DNA of 64,000 nucleotides from an uncultured Clostridia bacterium (GTDB taxonomy: Bacteria > Bacillota > Clostridia > Lachnospirales > Lachnospiraceae). Every line of letters begins with the position of its first letter. Within the stretch, counting starts at the first letter, position 1. Made by a program: the position numbers and the translations under genes. This document shows positions 33,289 to 42,786 of this stretch, one piece after another. The stretch covers positions 1-64,000 of the forward strand of contig CANDNA010000009.1 of assembly GCA_947385955.1 (NCBI GenBank), given 5' to 3'. The notes beneath the pieces were generated by a model, which saw only the letters and a list, made by a program, of their open reading frames with translations, was not told the DNA's origin and searched no databases.

Positions 33289-34730
33289 CTCTTCTCCGCC
33301 TTTCTCCCTGCCTTCCGCTCCTCATAAGCCCCAATATCCGACGGCAGGATAAAACTAAAGCAGGAGCCTTTCCCGATCTCACTTTCGATTTCCAGTTCAC
33401 TGTGATGAATCTTTAAAATCTCCGTACAGAGCGCCAGTCCCAGACCCGCTCCATTCTTACTCCTTGCCCGGGACTTGTCCACCATATAAAAAGCCTGGGT
33501 AATCTTGCGTTTCTCTTCCTCCGGAATACCGATGCCATGATCTCTTACTGTAAACCGGTACCCCTTCTCCAGTGCAAATCCGCTGATCTCAATCAGGTTG
33601 CCCGGCTCCGATGATTTACAGGCATTGTCAATCAGATTGACCAGCACTGTCTTAATCAGGTTTTCTTCCGCCGCCATTTCCCCGTCCTGATACTGAAACC
33701 GAAACTCCATATTTCTGCTGCCCACAAACATTTCCTGCAGATACGCAAAGATACTTTCCGCAGAAAATAACAGCACTTCCGGCCTGTTCTTTCCGGCCAC
33801 GATAATATCCAGCAGACGAAGAGACATGGCTTCCAGGCGCTTCCCTTCCGTATAAATATAATTGGCGGACATAAAGCTCTTTTCCTCATCCAGCTTGTGG
33901 GAACGCAGCATATCCGCATATCCGATAATCGCTGTCAGCGGCGTTTTCAGTTCGTGGGCAAAAGCGCCCATAAACTCTTCTCTGGCCTGTATCTCTTCTT
34001 CCAGCTTATCAATATTCCTCTTCAGTGCCTTTGCCATCCTGTTAAAATCCCGGGTAAGCTGGCCCAGTTCATCCTGGCTGACCTGCCTGGCCCGGTAAGA
34101 ATAGTCACCGGCTGCCATACGCTTCGTCGCTTTGGTCAGAAGCCGGATGGGTTTTGTCAAAACAGAAGAAATCAGATGCATAATGACCATCCCCACCAGC
34201 AGCATGACAAGCGTCACCCGCCGGTACAGGGAAAATCCCACAGACCGTTCCGAGAATACTTCCGAAACATCCCGCATGGTTTCCAGATACAGAATCCTGC
34301 CCAGAACATTGACAGAAGTTCCTGTGTGGATATAATATCGCTGCCCTGTCTGAATCACCTGATGGGCTTTCATGGTTTCACTGGTCTGCTCCAGCAGGGC
34401 AAAATCCGCTTCGAACCCGTCGCTGGCATACAGCACATTTTTCTTCTCATCAGAGATACGCAGCAGACGGCTGCTGGTCTTGCCGCCGGTTTCCAGATTG
34501 GATGCGATCTCTTCCACCGTACTGTCCGGCAGTACGCTGTATTTGGAAGGCACACTGAGGGCAGCCGTTTCAAAGGCAAAGCTCAGAATGCTGCTTTCAT
34601 CCAGCGCCTGTCCCACTTCGCGCTCCAACGATGTTTCGAACACATAATTGACCAGATAAAAACCGCTGAATCCCAGTGCCAGGGCCATGACGATAATCAT
34701 CCACAACAGAATCTTTAAAGAAAATTTCAT
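33285..34730 (-). CDS. HAMP-containing sensor histidine kinase
   Basis: This is a 481-residue sensor kinase. Two membrane segments (about 8-28 and 170-190) flank an extracellular domain of about 140 residues. Then come HAMP (SVLTKPIRLLTKATKRMAAG), the H-box FMGAFAHELKTPLTAIIGYA, and ATPase boxes NLIDNACKSSEPG, DHGIGIPEEEKR and GAGLGLALCTEIL. It is complete and typical of OmpR-type partners. The start overlaps the response regulator stop by ATGA. The signal is unknown; the envelope genes around it suggest a cell-wall input. Confidence 0.92.
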   Translation of the reverse strand: MKFSLKILLWMIIVMALALGFSGFYLVNYVFETSLEREVGQALDESSILSFAFETAALSVPSKYSVLPDSTVEEIASNLETGGKTSSRLLRISDEKKNVLYASDGFEADFALLEQTSETMKAHQVIQTGQRYYIHTGTSVNVLGRILYLETMRDVSEVFSERSVGFSLYRRVTLVMLLVGMVIMHLISSVLTKPIRLLTKATKRMAAGDYSYRARQVSQDELGQLTRDFNRMAKALKRNIDKLEEEIQAREEFMGAFAHELKTPLTAIIGYADMLRSHKLDEEKSFMSANYIYTEGKRLEAMSLRLLDIIVAGKNRPEVLLFSAESIFAYLQEMFVGSRNMEFRFQYQDGEMAAEENLIKTVLVNLIDNACKSSEPGNLIEISGFALEKGYRFTVRDHGIGIPEEEKRKITQAFYMVDKSRARSKNGAGLGLALCTEILKIHHSELEIESEIGKGSCFSFILPSDIGAYEERKAGRKAEKR

Positions 34731-35386
34731 TGTGATACCTCTAACCGATATCCTACTTTATACACGGCCACCAGGCTGTGCTCCCATCCCAGCTTCCGCC
34801 GCAGCCTCTGTACATGAAGATCCAGGGTACGACTGTCGCCATAATACTCCTCTTCCCACACCTTCTCATACAAAGTTTCACGAAATAACGCCACATTCTT
34901 ATTTTTGATGAACAAAACCAGCAGTCCGAATTCCTTATTGGTCAGCACCACCGGTTTCCCGGCCTTTGTGACTCTGCGGGCATCCACATCCACTGTCACA
35001 TCCCCCACGGTCAGCTTTTGCTCGGATTTATTGTAACGGCGCAGCACCGCCTCCACCCGGGCCACCAGCTCCACCACATCAAAAGGCTTGACCAGATAGT
35101 CATCCGCTCCCAGCTTCAGTCCTTTGACCCGGTCTTTTACCTCATGTTTCGCCGTAATAAAAATCACCGGTATTTCCAGAGGACGTATGTACTCCATAAT
35201 ATCAAAACCGCTGGCTCCCGGAAGCATGATGTCCAACAGAATCAAATCCCAGGATTCTTTTTCGATCCGCTCCAGTGCCTCCAGGCCGTCCTGCACCGCG
35301 CTGCACTGATAACCCGCGGAGGACAGATTCAGATCAATCAGATCACAAATCGGCTTTTCATCATCCACTATCAGTATTCTGATCAT
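34727..35386 (-). CDS. OmpR-family response regulator
   Basis: This is a 219-residue regulator. The receiver domain has the acidic pair VDDEKPICD, the phosphoacceptor Asp in LILLDIMLPGASGFD, the conserved Thr in IFITAKHEV and the Lys in DDYLVKPFDVVEL. The C-terminal winged helix contains LTNKEFGLLVLFIKNKN and YGDSRTLDLHVQRLRRKLG. The ATG lies four nt after GGGGAG; the GTG four codons upstream is rejected. It pairs with the kinase encoded directly downstream. Confidence 0.93.
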   Translation of the reverse strand: MIRILIVDDEKPICDLIDLNLSSAGYQCSAVQDGLEALERIEKESWDLILLDIMLPGASGFDIMEYIRPLEIPVIFITAKHEVKDRVKGLKLGADDYLVKPFDVVELVARVEAVLRRYNKSEQKLTVGDVTVDVDARRVTKAGKPVVLTNKEFGLLVLFIKNKNVALFRETLYEKVWEEEYYGDSRTLDLHVQRLRRKLGWEHSLVAVYKVGYRLEVSQ

Positions 35387-35430
35387 TCTTCTCCCCACCT
35401 TTTATCTCTGCCTGCGGCAGTCCCGTTTCC

Positions 35431-36624
35431 TTATTCTTCCGACCGCCATCCCCAATAGGCCCTTGCCTTTTGAATCAGTTTTTCCATCGTATCATCATCG
35501 CTGCACCGATATCGGCTCTTCATGTTCACATCCGCCGAAAATCCGCCTGTCCGCTGATAATAGATGGCATAATCGCTTTCCACGATAATCTCTCCCTGAT
35601 CATTCTCATAGCTGTATTTGGCCAGTATCACAATATCTTTCAGCCCGTCCCCGTCTATGTCCTGACAGTTGATCCCCTTCAGTGCATACAGATTGTCATA
35701 GGTGCCCATAGGCTGCAGACTGGCTATGATACTGTCCTGTTCATTGACCACATAAATCATAAAGATATCAAAGCTGGCAACCCGGTACACCCCCGGTACC
35801 ACCTGCAGACGCCCCAGCTTTCCAAACATACGTGTATAGCACTGCTCCGGAATGATCTGCAGCCCCTTTTCCAGCAGCTCATCCAGTGTGGAGGCCGTAT
35901 ACAGAAATTCAGTGGACTGGCCGTCCCTGACGAATGCGGTAATCAGCTCCGTATTTTTATTCATTCCGAACCGGTTGATCTTATCTGCCACCCGATAGTC
36001 CCGGTAAAAGCCGGTCTGCCTCCTGTCCTGAAACAGCACATCCCCCACCCGGTAAGGTTTTCCCGCATAGGGGCCGCTGACATTGACACAGGTGGTCAGC
36101 AGTACCACATCCATCCATCCGTCCTGGTTCAGATCTTCAAATACAATGGCGGCAATGCCCCGGTTGGGCTGCAGCATCCGGCCCCGGATACGGGAATTGG
36201 TTTCCAGTTGATCGGTCCGGTATACGATCTGACCGTCCTCATCCGCAAAAAACAACACCAGACGATGGTAAGTTTCGTCAAAAGCCGGAATCATGGATAC
36301 CTCCCCCTGTCCCGCAAGTTCTATGGGAAAGATCTGATCCTGCACAATCTCAAACCCGTTTTCCGGAATTTCCCACCGGTTTTCCACTGCTTCCAGCCGG
36401 CTCTGATATTCTCTGTACTGAGCAGCCACTTCCTGCTGTGTATCTTCCCCGCTGCCTGCTCCGTCCTGTTCCCCGGCCGCCAATGCTGTCCCGGAAGGAC
36501 ACAATACCAGACAGATCAGAAATACGCTCCATATGTATCCCCATCTGCAGAATGCAGGCGGTTTATGCAAACCGCCCTGCAATCTCCCGTATTTTTTCCG
36601 GATAGGCTTTTCTGAACTGCTCAT
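35431..36624 (-). CDS. Secreted FG-GAP/VCBS-like protein
   Basis: This is a 397-residue protein. The start at 36624 is supported by AGGAGGG upstream, although it overlaps the reductase gene by 62 bp. A signal or anchor segment (YIWSVFLICLVLCPSG) follows a basic N-terminus. Two calcium-binding-like loops, FEDLNQDGWMDVVLLTT and CQDIDGDGLKDIVILAK, are typical of FG-GAP/VCBS beta-propeller repeats. I do not know its function. Its place just upstream of the two-component genes suggests an extracytoplasmic role in the same envelope process. Confidence 0.7.
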   Translation of the reverse strand: MSSSEKPIRKKYGRLQGGLHKPPAFCRWGYIWSVFLICLVLCPSGTALAAGEQDGAGSGEDTQQEVAAQYREYQSRLEAVENRWEIPENGFEIVQDQIFPIELAGQGEVSMIPAFDETYHRLVLFFADEDGQIVYRTDQLETNSRIRGRMLQPNRGIAAIVFEDLNQDGWMDVVLLTTCVNVSGPYAGKPYRVGDVLFQDRRQTGFYRDYRVADKINRFGMNKNTELITAFVRDGQSTEFLYTASTLDELLEKGLQIIPEQCYTRMFGKLGRLQVVPGVYRVASFDIFMIYVVNEQDSIIASLQPMGTYDNLYALKGINCQDIDGDGLKDIVILAKYSYENDQGEIIVESDYAIYYQRTGGFSADVNMKSRYRCSDDDTMEKLIQKARAYWGWRSEE

Positions 36625-38098
36625 AGGTCATACCCTCCTGCTCCACTGCCTGCCCCAGCGCTACCAGAAATTCAGGGATATCCTCCTCCAGCAGATTGGC
36701 CAGCTCTTCCCCGAACCGTTCCTCACCAAATGCCGGACTGCCGTTCTCATAGACCATAAAGGAAAACTTAGGTCCTTCCGGCGTAGGCTTCTTCCCGCCC
36801 CGCATCCCGATGGCGCCAATCTGGTGGGCAGAACAGGAAGAGGGACATCCTGATATATGAATCCGGGGCAGTACCCCGTCTGCAAACGCTTCCTGCTTTA
36901 CGCGTTCCAGACAGGCGGCCAGCAGCTCCTGGGATTTTCCGATGCCTACCTGACAGGTAGCTGCACCGATACAGGCAACGGAACGTTCAAACTCTGTCTG
37001 TGCACCGTCTTTTGTCAGCTCCAGTACCTGCCTGGCTTCCTCTGCCGTCAGGTTGATCAGATACATGCCTTCATCCGGGGTAATACGGACCCGTACCTCT
37101 TCCATATCCCGGATGCGTTCATAGAGCCTGCCGAAAAAGTCCGGGGCCACATTGCCCCCAAAGGGATGGTAGAGCACCGCATACAACCCGTCCTGCTTTT
37201 GTCTGATCACACGCTTATCCTGTATCTCTTTGCTGCCTGTTTTTAAGACTTCCCTTACCTTTGCCTGGATATCCAGGCCGCCCCGGGACAGGTTATCCGT
37301 CATTTTCCCGGCAAACACCTTACGGATACCGTCAACTCCCAGCGTATTCTGCAGATACCGGCTTCTGGAGGCGGCCCGCTTTTCGTATTCCCCATATTCC
37401 GTAAACAGATCTACCATAGATTTGACGGCATATAAAATCCTGGAAGGCTCCAGACCATCCCAGACCTTTACACCCATTTTCGGATTGCTGCCAAGCCCCC
37501 CGGCTATATAGACGGAAAAAGTACCATCCTCTGCCGCTACGAATCCCATATCCCTGAAAGTGGCATGTGTGTCATTTTTTACGCCGTTTTCAAAGCATAT
37601 TTTCAGCTTTCTGGGCAGCTTTACCTTATGGATCAGTCCCAGTGCATAGTCTGCGGTTTCCCTGGCATAGGGCAGTACATCAAAACATTCCCCGCGCTCT
37701 ACGCCGGATAAAGGGGAACACATGACATTTCTGGGATAGTCCCCGCCTCCGCCTCTTGTAATAATACCATGATCAAAGGCTTCTTCAATCAATGCGCATA
37801 CCGTTTCCTTGGTCAGATCATGAAACTGTACGCTCTGACATGTGGTCAGATGAACCCGGCGGATTGAATGCCGGGCGATGGCGTCTGCGATAAATTTTAC
37901 ATCTTCCAGGGTAATTTCCCCTCCCGTCAGACGAAGCCGCAGCATGCTCCGCTCTCCGCCTCTCTGGGCATAGCTGCCAAAACCTCCGGAAAAAGATTTG
38001 TACTGGGGAACCGTTACCTCACCTGCATAAAATTTTTCTGTCATCTCATGAAATTCCCGAAGATCCCCCCGGAATTCCTCCACATGATTTCTTGCCAT
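36563..38098 (-). CDS. Nitrite/sulfite reductase haemoprotein-type protein
   Basis: This is a 511-residue sirohaem/[4Fe-4S] reductase. It has two ferredoxin-like half domains and the cluster ligands CIGAATCQVG and HISGCPSSCSAHQ; sirohaem-binding arginines are likely in VHLTTCQSVQFHDL and GGDYPRNVMCSPL. It could reduce sulfite or nitrite in the cytoplasm, and the physiological substrate cannot be told from sequence. The start MARNHVEEFRGDL follows AGGAGAGAGG. No electron-donor gene is adjacent, which is unusual for a dedicated assimilatory operon. Confidence 0.85.
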   Translation of the reverse strand: MARNHVEEFRGDLREFHEMTEKFYAGEVTVPQYKSFSGGFGSYAQRGGERSMLRLRLTGGEITLEDVKFIADAIARHSIRRVHLTTCQSVQFHDLTKETVCALIEEAFDHGIITRGGGGDYPRNVMCSPLSGVERGECFDVLPYARETADYALGLIHKVKLPRKLKICFENGVKNDTHATFRDMGFVAAEDGTFSVYIAGGLGSNPKMGVKVWDGLEPSRILYAVKSMVDLFTEYGEYEKRAASRSRYLQNTLGVDGIRKVFAGKMTDNLSRGGLDIQAKVREVLKTGSKEIQDKRVIRQKQDGLYAVLYHPFGGNVAPDFFGRLYERIRDMEEVRVRITPDEGMYLINLTAEEARQVLELTKDGAQTEFERSVACIGAATCQVGIGKSQELLAACLERVKQEAFADGVLPRIHISGCPSSCSAHQIGAIGMRGGKKPTPEGPKFSFMVYENGSPAFGEERFGEELANLLEEDIPEFLVALGQAVEQEGMTYEQFRKAYPEKIREIAGRFA

Positions 38099-38115
38099 AA
38101 CCTGCCTCTCTCCTG

Positions 38116-39876
38116 TTATTTCCATGTATCCGCCATTTCATAAAAATGGTAATACAATCCTCTCTGTGCCATCAGTGACTCATGATTTCCTTCCTCCACG
38201 ATGCCTTCCTCCGTCAGCACCAGAATCCTGTCCGAATTGCGGATGCTGGACAGCCTGTGGGCAATGGTCAGGGTCGTGCGTCCTCTGGCCAGCTCATCCA
38301 GAGATCTGGCCACCGCATATTCACTCTCATTGTCCAGCGCCGAAGTGGCCTCATCCAGCAGGATGATGGGAGGATTTTTCAGAAATACTCTGGCGATACT
38401 GATACGCTGCTTCTGTCCGCCGGACAGCTTCACACCCCGTTCGCCTACATAGGTATCATATCCATCTTTCAGCTCTTTTATAAATCCATCTGCTCCTGCA
38501 CGTCTGGCAGCCTCCGTCACTTCCTGCCGGGAAGCCCCCGGCCTGCCATAAGCAATGTTTTCATAGACCGTACCGGAAAAAAGATACACATCCTGCTGCA
38601 CCACACCAATGTTCCGGCGCAGGCTCTGCAGGGTAAAAGACCGTATATTTTTGCCGTCCAGAAAAATATCCCCCTGGGTCACATCATAAAACCGGGGAAT
38701 CAGATTACAAAGTGTGGTTTTACCGCCGCCGGAAGGGCCTACAATCGCCACTTTTTCTCCGGCATGGATGGTCAGGTTCAGATTGTGAAAGACCTGATTA
38801 TGATCGTCCGGATAGGTAAAGCTCACCTGGCGAAAAACAATTTCTCCGGAAGGGTTTTCCAGCGCCACCGCATCCGGCTCATCAAAAATCTCGATGTCCG
38901 CATCCATAATCTGTAAAAAACGCTCAATTCCTGTCATGCCCCGCTGGAACTGCTCTGTAAACTCAATGATACGCCGTATGGTGGCAAGCAGTGTGGTCAC
39001 ATATAAAACATAGGCCACCATATCTCCCGGCAGAATCTTTCCATCCATCAGGAAAAATCCTCCTCCCACCATAACCGCCAGATACATCAGGCCGTCAAAA
39101 ATCCGGGTGGAGGTGCTGAAATAGCCCATAATATGATAAGTCATCTTTTTGATTTCCAGAAATTCCTGGTTGCCTTCTTCAAACCGGGCCTGCTCCATCT
39201 CTTCATTGGCAAAGGCTTTCACCACCTTCTGTCCCAGCAGGCTGTCCTCAATCCTGGCATTCAGTTCGCCGATCTGATTCCGCTGTCTGGCAAAGGCGCC
39301 TTTCACATACCGGTTGATTTTCATGCAGACAACCGTCATCAGCGGCACAAATAAAAACACAATCAGTGTCAGCGGCAGATGGATACCGGCCAGAATTACA
39401 AAGGAGATCAGCATTTTCAGCCCTGCAGTAAAAAATTCCTCCGGACAGTGATGGGCAAATTCCGTCACATCGAACAGGTCATTGGTAATCCGGCCCATAA
39501 TCTGGCCCACTTTGGTATTGTTAAAATACGTATTGGACAATTGCTGCAGATGGGCATAGGCATCCCTGCGCATATCCGTTTCAATTTTTGCCCCCATAAC
39601 ATGACCGATATTGGCCATATAGTAATTGGCAACTGCATCCACCACACGCAGCGCCAGATACACACCGGCAAATCCCAGAATCATACGCCCGGACAAAAGT
39701 GCCACATCCACCAGCGCCGTATTGGTAATCCGGCGGATCAGCAGAGGCAGCACGATCTCACACAGGGTCGTCAAAGCAGCGCACAGCAAATCCAACAACA
39801 GTGTGCGCCGATAAGGGCGGAAATAATACAGGAAACGCTTTCCCAATTCTCTTGTGGTATAAGTTTTTTCCATCAT
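38116..39876 (-). CDS. ABC exporter, fused permease-ATPase
   Basis: This is a 586-residue half transporter. Residues 1-310 form a six-helix type IV exporter domain (for example LLDLLCAALTTLCEIVLPLL). Residues 340-575 form the ATPase with Walker A GPSGGGKTT, the signature KLSGGQKQRISIARVF, Walker B PIILLDEATSALD and the H-loop TLTIAHRLSSI. It probably works as a homodimer exporting lipids, peptides or drugs. It overlaps the SH3 gene by 4 bp and is followed by the reductase gene 17 bp on. Confidence 0.93.
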   Translation of the reverse strand: MMEKTYTTRELGKRFLYYFRPYRRTLLLDLLCAALTTLCEIVLPLLIRRITNTALVDVALLSGRMILGFAGVYLALRVVDAVANYYMANIGHVMGAKIETDMRRDAYAHLQQLSNTYFNNTKVGQIMGRITNDLFDVTEFAHHCPEEFFTAGLKMLISFVILAGIHLPLTLIVFLFVPLMTVVCMKINRYVKGAFARQRNQIGELNARIEDSLLGQKVVKAFANEEMEQARFEEGNQEFLEIKKMTYHIMGYFSTSTRIFDGLMYLAVMVGGGFFLMDGKILPGDMVAYVLYVTTLLATIRRIIEFTEQFQRGMTGIERFLQIMDADIEIFDEPDAVALENPSGEIVFRQVSFTYPDDHNQVFHNLNLTIHAGEKVAIVGPSGGGKTTLCNLIPRFYDVTQGDIFLDGKNIRSFTLQSLRRNIGVVQQDVYLFSGTVYENIAYGRPGASRQEVTEAARRAGADGFIKELKDGYDTYVGERGVKLSGGQKQRISIARVFLKNPPIILLDEATSALDNESEYAVARSLDELARGRTTLTIAHRLSSIRNSDRILVLTEEGIVEEGNHESLMAQRGLYYHFYEMADTWK

Positions 39877-40946
39877 GACTGACTCTTTAATCTTTCGATT
39901 TCCTTCTGTAATTCATTTAGTTTTGCCATCGCCTGATCCAGCTCTTTCTGCTTATCACGCATATCGCCGCCAGGCTGGTGCAGTTCCTCATCCCGTACCT
40001 CCACTTCATGTGCCCTGGCCGCTTCTTCGATCAGCTTGCGCTCCAGATACCCGGTTACCATAGCGGGCTGCTCAATGGGCTCTTTATCATCAAAAAAGCT
40101 GGGATCAATCTGTACCCGGTAGTCCTCTTCCCGCAGGATATAAGCCTTCCGGCCGGATTTTTTTCTCCGGCCAGAAGCCTGCTTTCTGCCGGAATTCCTG
40201 CCTCCCCGGACTGCCTCTTCTTCATACCCGTCCTCTTCTTCGTCCCCGTCATCTTCCTCTTCATACGGCCCGTCATCTTCCTCATAAGGTTCATCCCCGT
40301 ATGCATCTTCATAACAGGATTCATCCTCATATGCTGTATCAGTATCTTCCTCATACATATCTTCGTCATATGACTCTTCATCGGCATCGTACGCTTCGTC
40401 ATAATCCTCTTCGTCCTCATCAGACTCTTCCCGGTCCTTCCGAAGCCCCCGCAGGGTTATCACAAGCATCACCAGCAAAATCACAATCCCGGCAACAATG
40501 GCCGCCGACTTGATAAAGACAGGCCTCTGATAAAACTTTCCATAGCCCTCTTCCGGCTCTCCCGGTTCCGGTTCCTGTTCTTCCGGCGCCGGCGCCTCTT
40601 CTGCAGCCTTTACCACCTTTACCAGGTCACTCCGTACAAACCCTTTTTCCCCGTCTGTTTCCACCTCATACCAGGGGATGCCATCCTCCGACTGTGTCAT
40701 CCCGGTAACCGTAAGCGAAGCGCCGCTGTCTGCCGTTCCAACCACCTTATAGTCCGTACCCGGACCGGATCGTATGTTCAAAGAAGCGCTGGTGGAAACC
40801 TGCACCTCCATCTGTGTTTCCTCTACCTGATAGTCCCCTTTGGCAGATACGGGAAAAACAGACAAAAAAAACACCAGAAAAAAACACAATGCAGGAAGTG
40901 CACACCCGATTTTCCGGCGTCTTTGTAAGCAGTCATATATTCGCAT
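39873..40946 (-). CDS. SH3-domain membrane protein with acidic cytoplasmic tail
   Basis: This is a 357-residue protein. A signal peptide (CALPALCFFLVFFLSVFPVSA) precedes a bacterial SH3 domain (about 48-112) with LNIRSGPGTDYKVVG and GFVRSDLVKVV. A Pro/Glu linker and one membrane segment (about 145-168) follow. The cytoplasmic part has about 80 residues of Asp, Glu and Tyr, a basic patch (SGRKQASGRRKKSGRKA) and a C-terminal coiled coil. The SH3 domain probably binds peptidoglycan outside. A stable palindrome overlaps the predicted transcription start (40981-41025). It is first of the envelope cluster. Confidence 0.82.
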   Translation of the reverse strand: MRIYDCLQRRRKIGCALPALCFFLVFFLSVFPVSAKGDYQVEETQMEVQVSTSASLNIRSGPGTDYKVVGTADSGASLTVTGMTQSEDGIPWYEVETDGEKGFVRSDLVKVVKAAEEAPAPEEQEPEPGEPEEGYGKFYQRPVFIKSAAIVAGIVILLVMLVITLRGLRKDREESDEDEEDYDEAYDADEESYDEDMYEEDTDTAYEDESCYEDAYGDEPYEEDDGPYEEEDDGDEEEDGYEEEAVRGGRNSGRKQASGRRKKSGRKAYILREEDYRVQIDPSFFDDKEPIEQPAMVTGYLERKLIEEAARAHEVEVRDEELHQPGGDMRDKQKELDQAMAKLNELQKEIERLKSQS

Positions 40947-40980
40947 GGCATAATACCTCCGTTTCTGTCGTAACGATAAC

Positions 40981-41031
40981 CACCAGGCAGGCAGATATCC
41001 ATCCGCAGATATCTCCTGCCAGGTGATTATA
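40981..41031 (-). promoter_or_regulatory. Palindrome overlapping the transcription start of the envelope cluster
   Basis: On the minus strand TATAAT (41026-41031) is followed at once by a long imperfect palindrome (41025 down to 40981): CACC, GGCAGG and AGATATC on one side pair with GATATCT, CCTGCC and GGTG on the other, with a single T-T mismatch and one bulged G. The start point, about 7 nt past the -10, falls inside the first arm. It is therefore either an operator or a 5' RNA stem. No good -35 box is seen, which suggests an activator or extended contacts. Confidence 0.6.
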
Positions 41032-41103
41032 GTATATCATTTTATTGTCATTTAAGAAGTATTATTTCAAAAATTTTCATTTTTCTTAATAAAAGAAACA
41101 ATA

Positions 41104-42786
41104 TTATCCCACATCTTCTATGATGATGGGCCTGCGGACATATTTCTCCTCAAATTCTGACAATGGACAGGGTTTTCCAAAATAATAACCCTGAATATAG
41201 TCAGGTCCGATACCGCAGATTTTGTCCAGTTCCTGACTGGTTTCGATGCCTTCAATGCAAAACTTGGTATGAATGCTCCGGGTCATATCAGCCATATGAT
41301 ACAGCAGATTGTATTCATAGTCATTCTGCAGCGCTTTCGCCGTAAAAGAACGGTCAATTTTCAGTGTGTGTGGATTCAGATGGCACAGATACCGGAAATT
41401 GGAATAACCGGTCCCAAAATCATCCAGCGCCAGCAGGATCCCGTGCCGCTTCAGTCCCTCACAAAATGTCAGGAACTTCTCATTGGATTCCAGAAACCCG
41501 CTCTCTGTCAGTTCAATCATAATGCTGCCCGGCTTTAAGCCATATTTCATCACACCGGAAAGAATCTCAGAAAGAACATTGCTTTTCAACACCTGAATAT
41601 AGGAAAGATTTACCGAAATGCGAAAATCCGGCATCTGCTCCTGTATCTTCCTGCAGGCCTCCAGTGCCGTATACAGGACCCATTTCCCCACCGGGATAAT
41701 CAGGCCGCTCTCTTCCAGCAGGGGAATAAACTGTTCCGGCGAAACATATCCCAGTTCCTTTGTCTGAAAGCGGAGAAGTGCCTCGGCGCTGGACAGGCGC
41801 CGCTTCTTAATATTTACAATGGGCTGATAGTGTACCTCAAAACCTTCCAGCCCATGATTGACCGAATGACGCAGCAAACGGATCAACTGCCGCTTCTTCA
41901 AAAAAGCCTCATAATCCGCTTCCTCAAAAATATAATACCTGTTTCTGCCGCCGTTCTTGGCTTCATTCATGGCAAACTCTGTCAGTTTCATCAGATTGCC
42001 ATAGCTCTGATCCTGTATCCGGGAAAGATTCACAATTCCTACCGAAACGGTATACACCACCTCGTAACAATTATCCTCCACAAACTGATCAATCTCCTGT
42101 CGGATCTGCCGGTACAGAGAAACAGCCTCCTCCATATCCTGCTCCTGAAAATCAGCAATCAGAAATTGATCTGCCACCACCCGGTAGAGCTTTTGCCAGG
42201 GCCGGATCACCTTCTGAATACACCGGGCCGTCTTTCGCAGTATCATATCTCCGTATTCCATGCCCTTACTCTCATTGATTTCTTTAAAATGATCCAGGCC
42301 AATCAGCAGCAGAAAACCCTCTGTCCTCTCTCCCCTGCGCTTCTCCAGCTCTTTCTGCAGGACAAAATCGCCCAGCAGCCCGCTGACATTGTCTGCCTTT
42401 TTCCTCCTGGCGATCTCATTGATACAGCCAATCAGATAAGCAGGCTCACCCTCCTCATTTTTCCATACATATCCTCTGCAGTTGATCCATACCGGATCGC
42501 CTTTCCGGTCCAGCCAACGATACTGCAGATTGTGAAATGTCTTTTCCCCCATTCCGATCCGTGTCAGATCCGCACACAGCATTTCATAATCATCCGGATA
42601 AATAAATTGCTCAAACGCCTTCCTGGCATTTGAAAACTCCGGTTTTTCCATACGGAAACGCTCTGATGCGCCGGATGCAATGCTGAATTCATCATTTTTA
42701 AGATCAAGGATATACAAATAATCATCCATACAGGGATGCAGCATATCAATGACCTGACGAAACTGCTCTGCCGTAATAGGTTTCAT
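41104..42786 (-). CDS. PAS-GGDEF-EAL protein, probable c-di-GMP phosphodiesterase
   Basis: This is a 560-residue cytoplasmic protein. A PAS-like N-terminal domain (LDLKNDEFSIASGASERFRM to LIGCINEIARRKK) is followed by a GGDEF domain whose signature is degenerate (YRVVADQFLIAD), so cyclase activity is unlikely. The EAL domain keeps EALLRF, NLSYIQVL, ELTESGFLE, ALDDFGTGYSNFRY, LKIDRSF and IEGIET, consistent with an active phosphodiesterase. No membrane segment is present. It overlaps the TtcA-like gene by 4 bp. Confidence 0.9.
   Translation of the reverse strand: MKPITAEQFRQVIDMLHPCMDDYLYILDLKNDEFSIASGASERFRMEKPEFSNARKAFEQFIYPDDYEMLCADLTRIGMGEKTFHNLQYRWLDRKGDPVWINCRGYVWKNEEGEPAYLIGCINEIARRKKADNVSGLLGDFVLQKELEKRRGERTEGFLLLIGLDHFKEINESKGMEYGDMILRKTARCIQKVIRPWQKLYRVVADQFLIADFQEQDMEEAVSLYRQIRQEIDQFVEDNCYEVVYTVSVGIVNLSRIQDQSYGNLMKLTEFAMNEAKNGGRNRYYIFEEADYEAFLKKRQLIRLLRHSVNHGLEGFEVHYQPIVNIKKRRLSSAEALLRFQTKELGYVSPEQFIPLLEESGLIIPVGKWVLYTALEACRKIQEQMPDFRISVNLSYIQVLKSNVLSEILSGVMKYGLKPGSIMIELTESGFLESNEKFLTFCEGLKRHGILLALDDFGTGYSNFRYLCHLNPHTLKIDRSFTAKALQNDYEYNLLYHMADMTRSIHTKFCIEGIETSQELDKICGIGPDYIQGYYFGKPCPLSEFEEKYVRRPIIIEDVG

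Noticed and set aside
35470..36615. A 381-codon plus-strand frame opposite the FG-GAP-like gene, and a 437-codon one at 44118-45431 opposite the chemoreceptor
   Set aside because: Both are antisense to well-supported genes, show no domain and no ribosome binding site.
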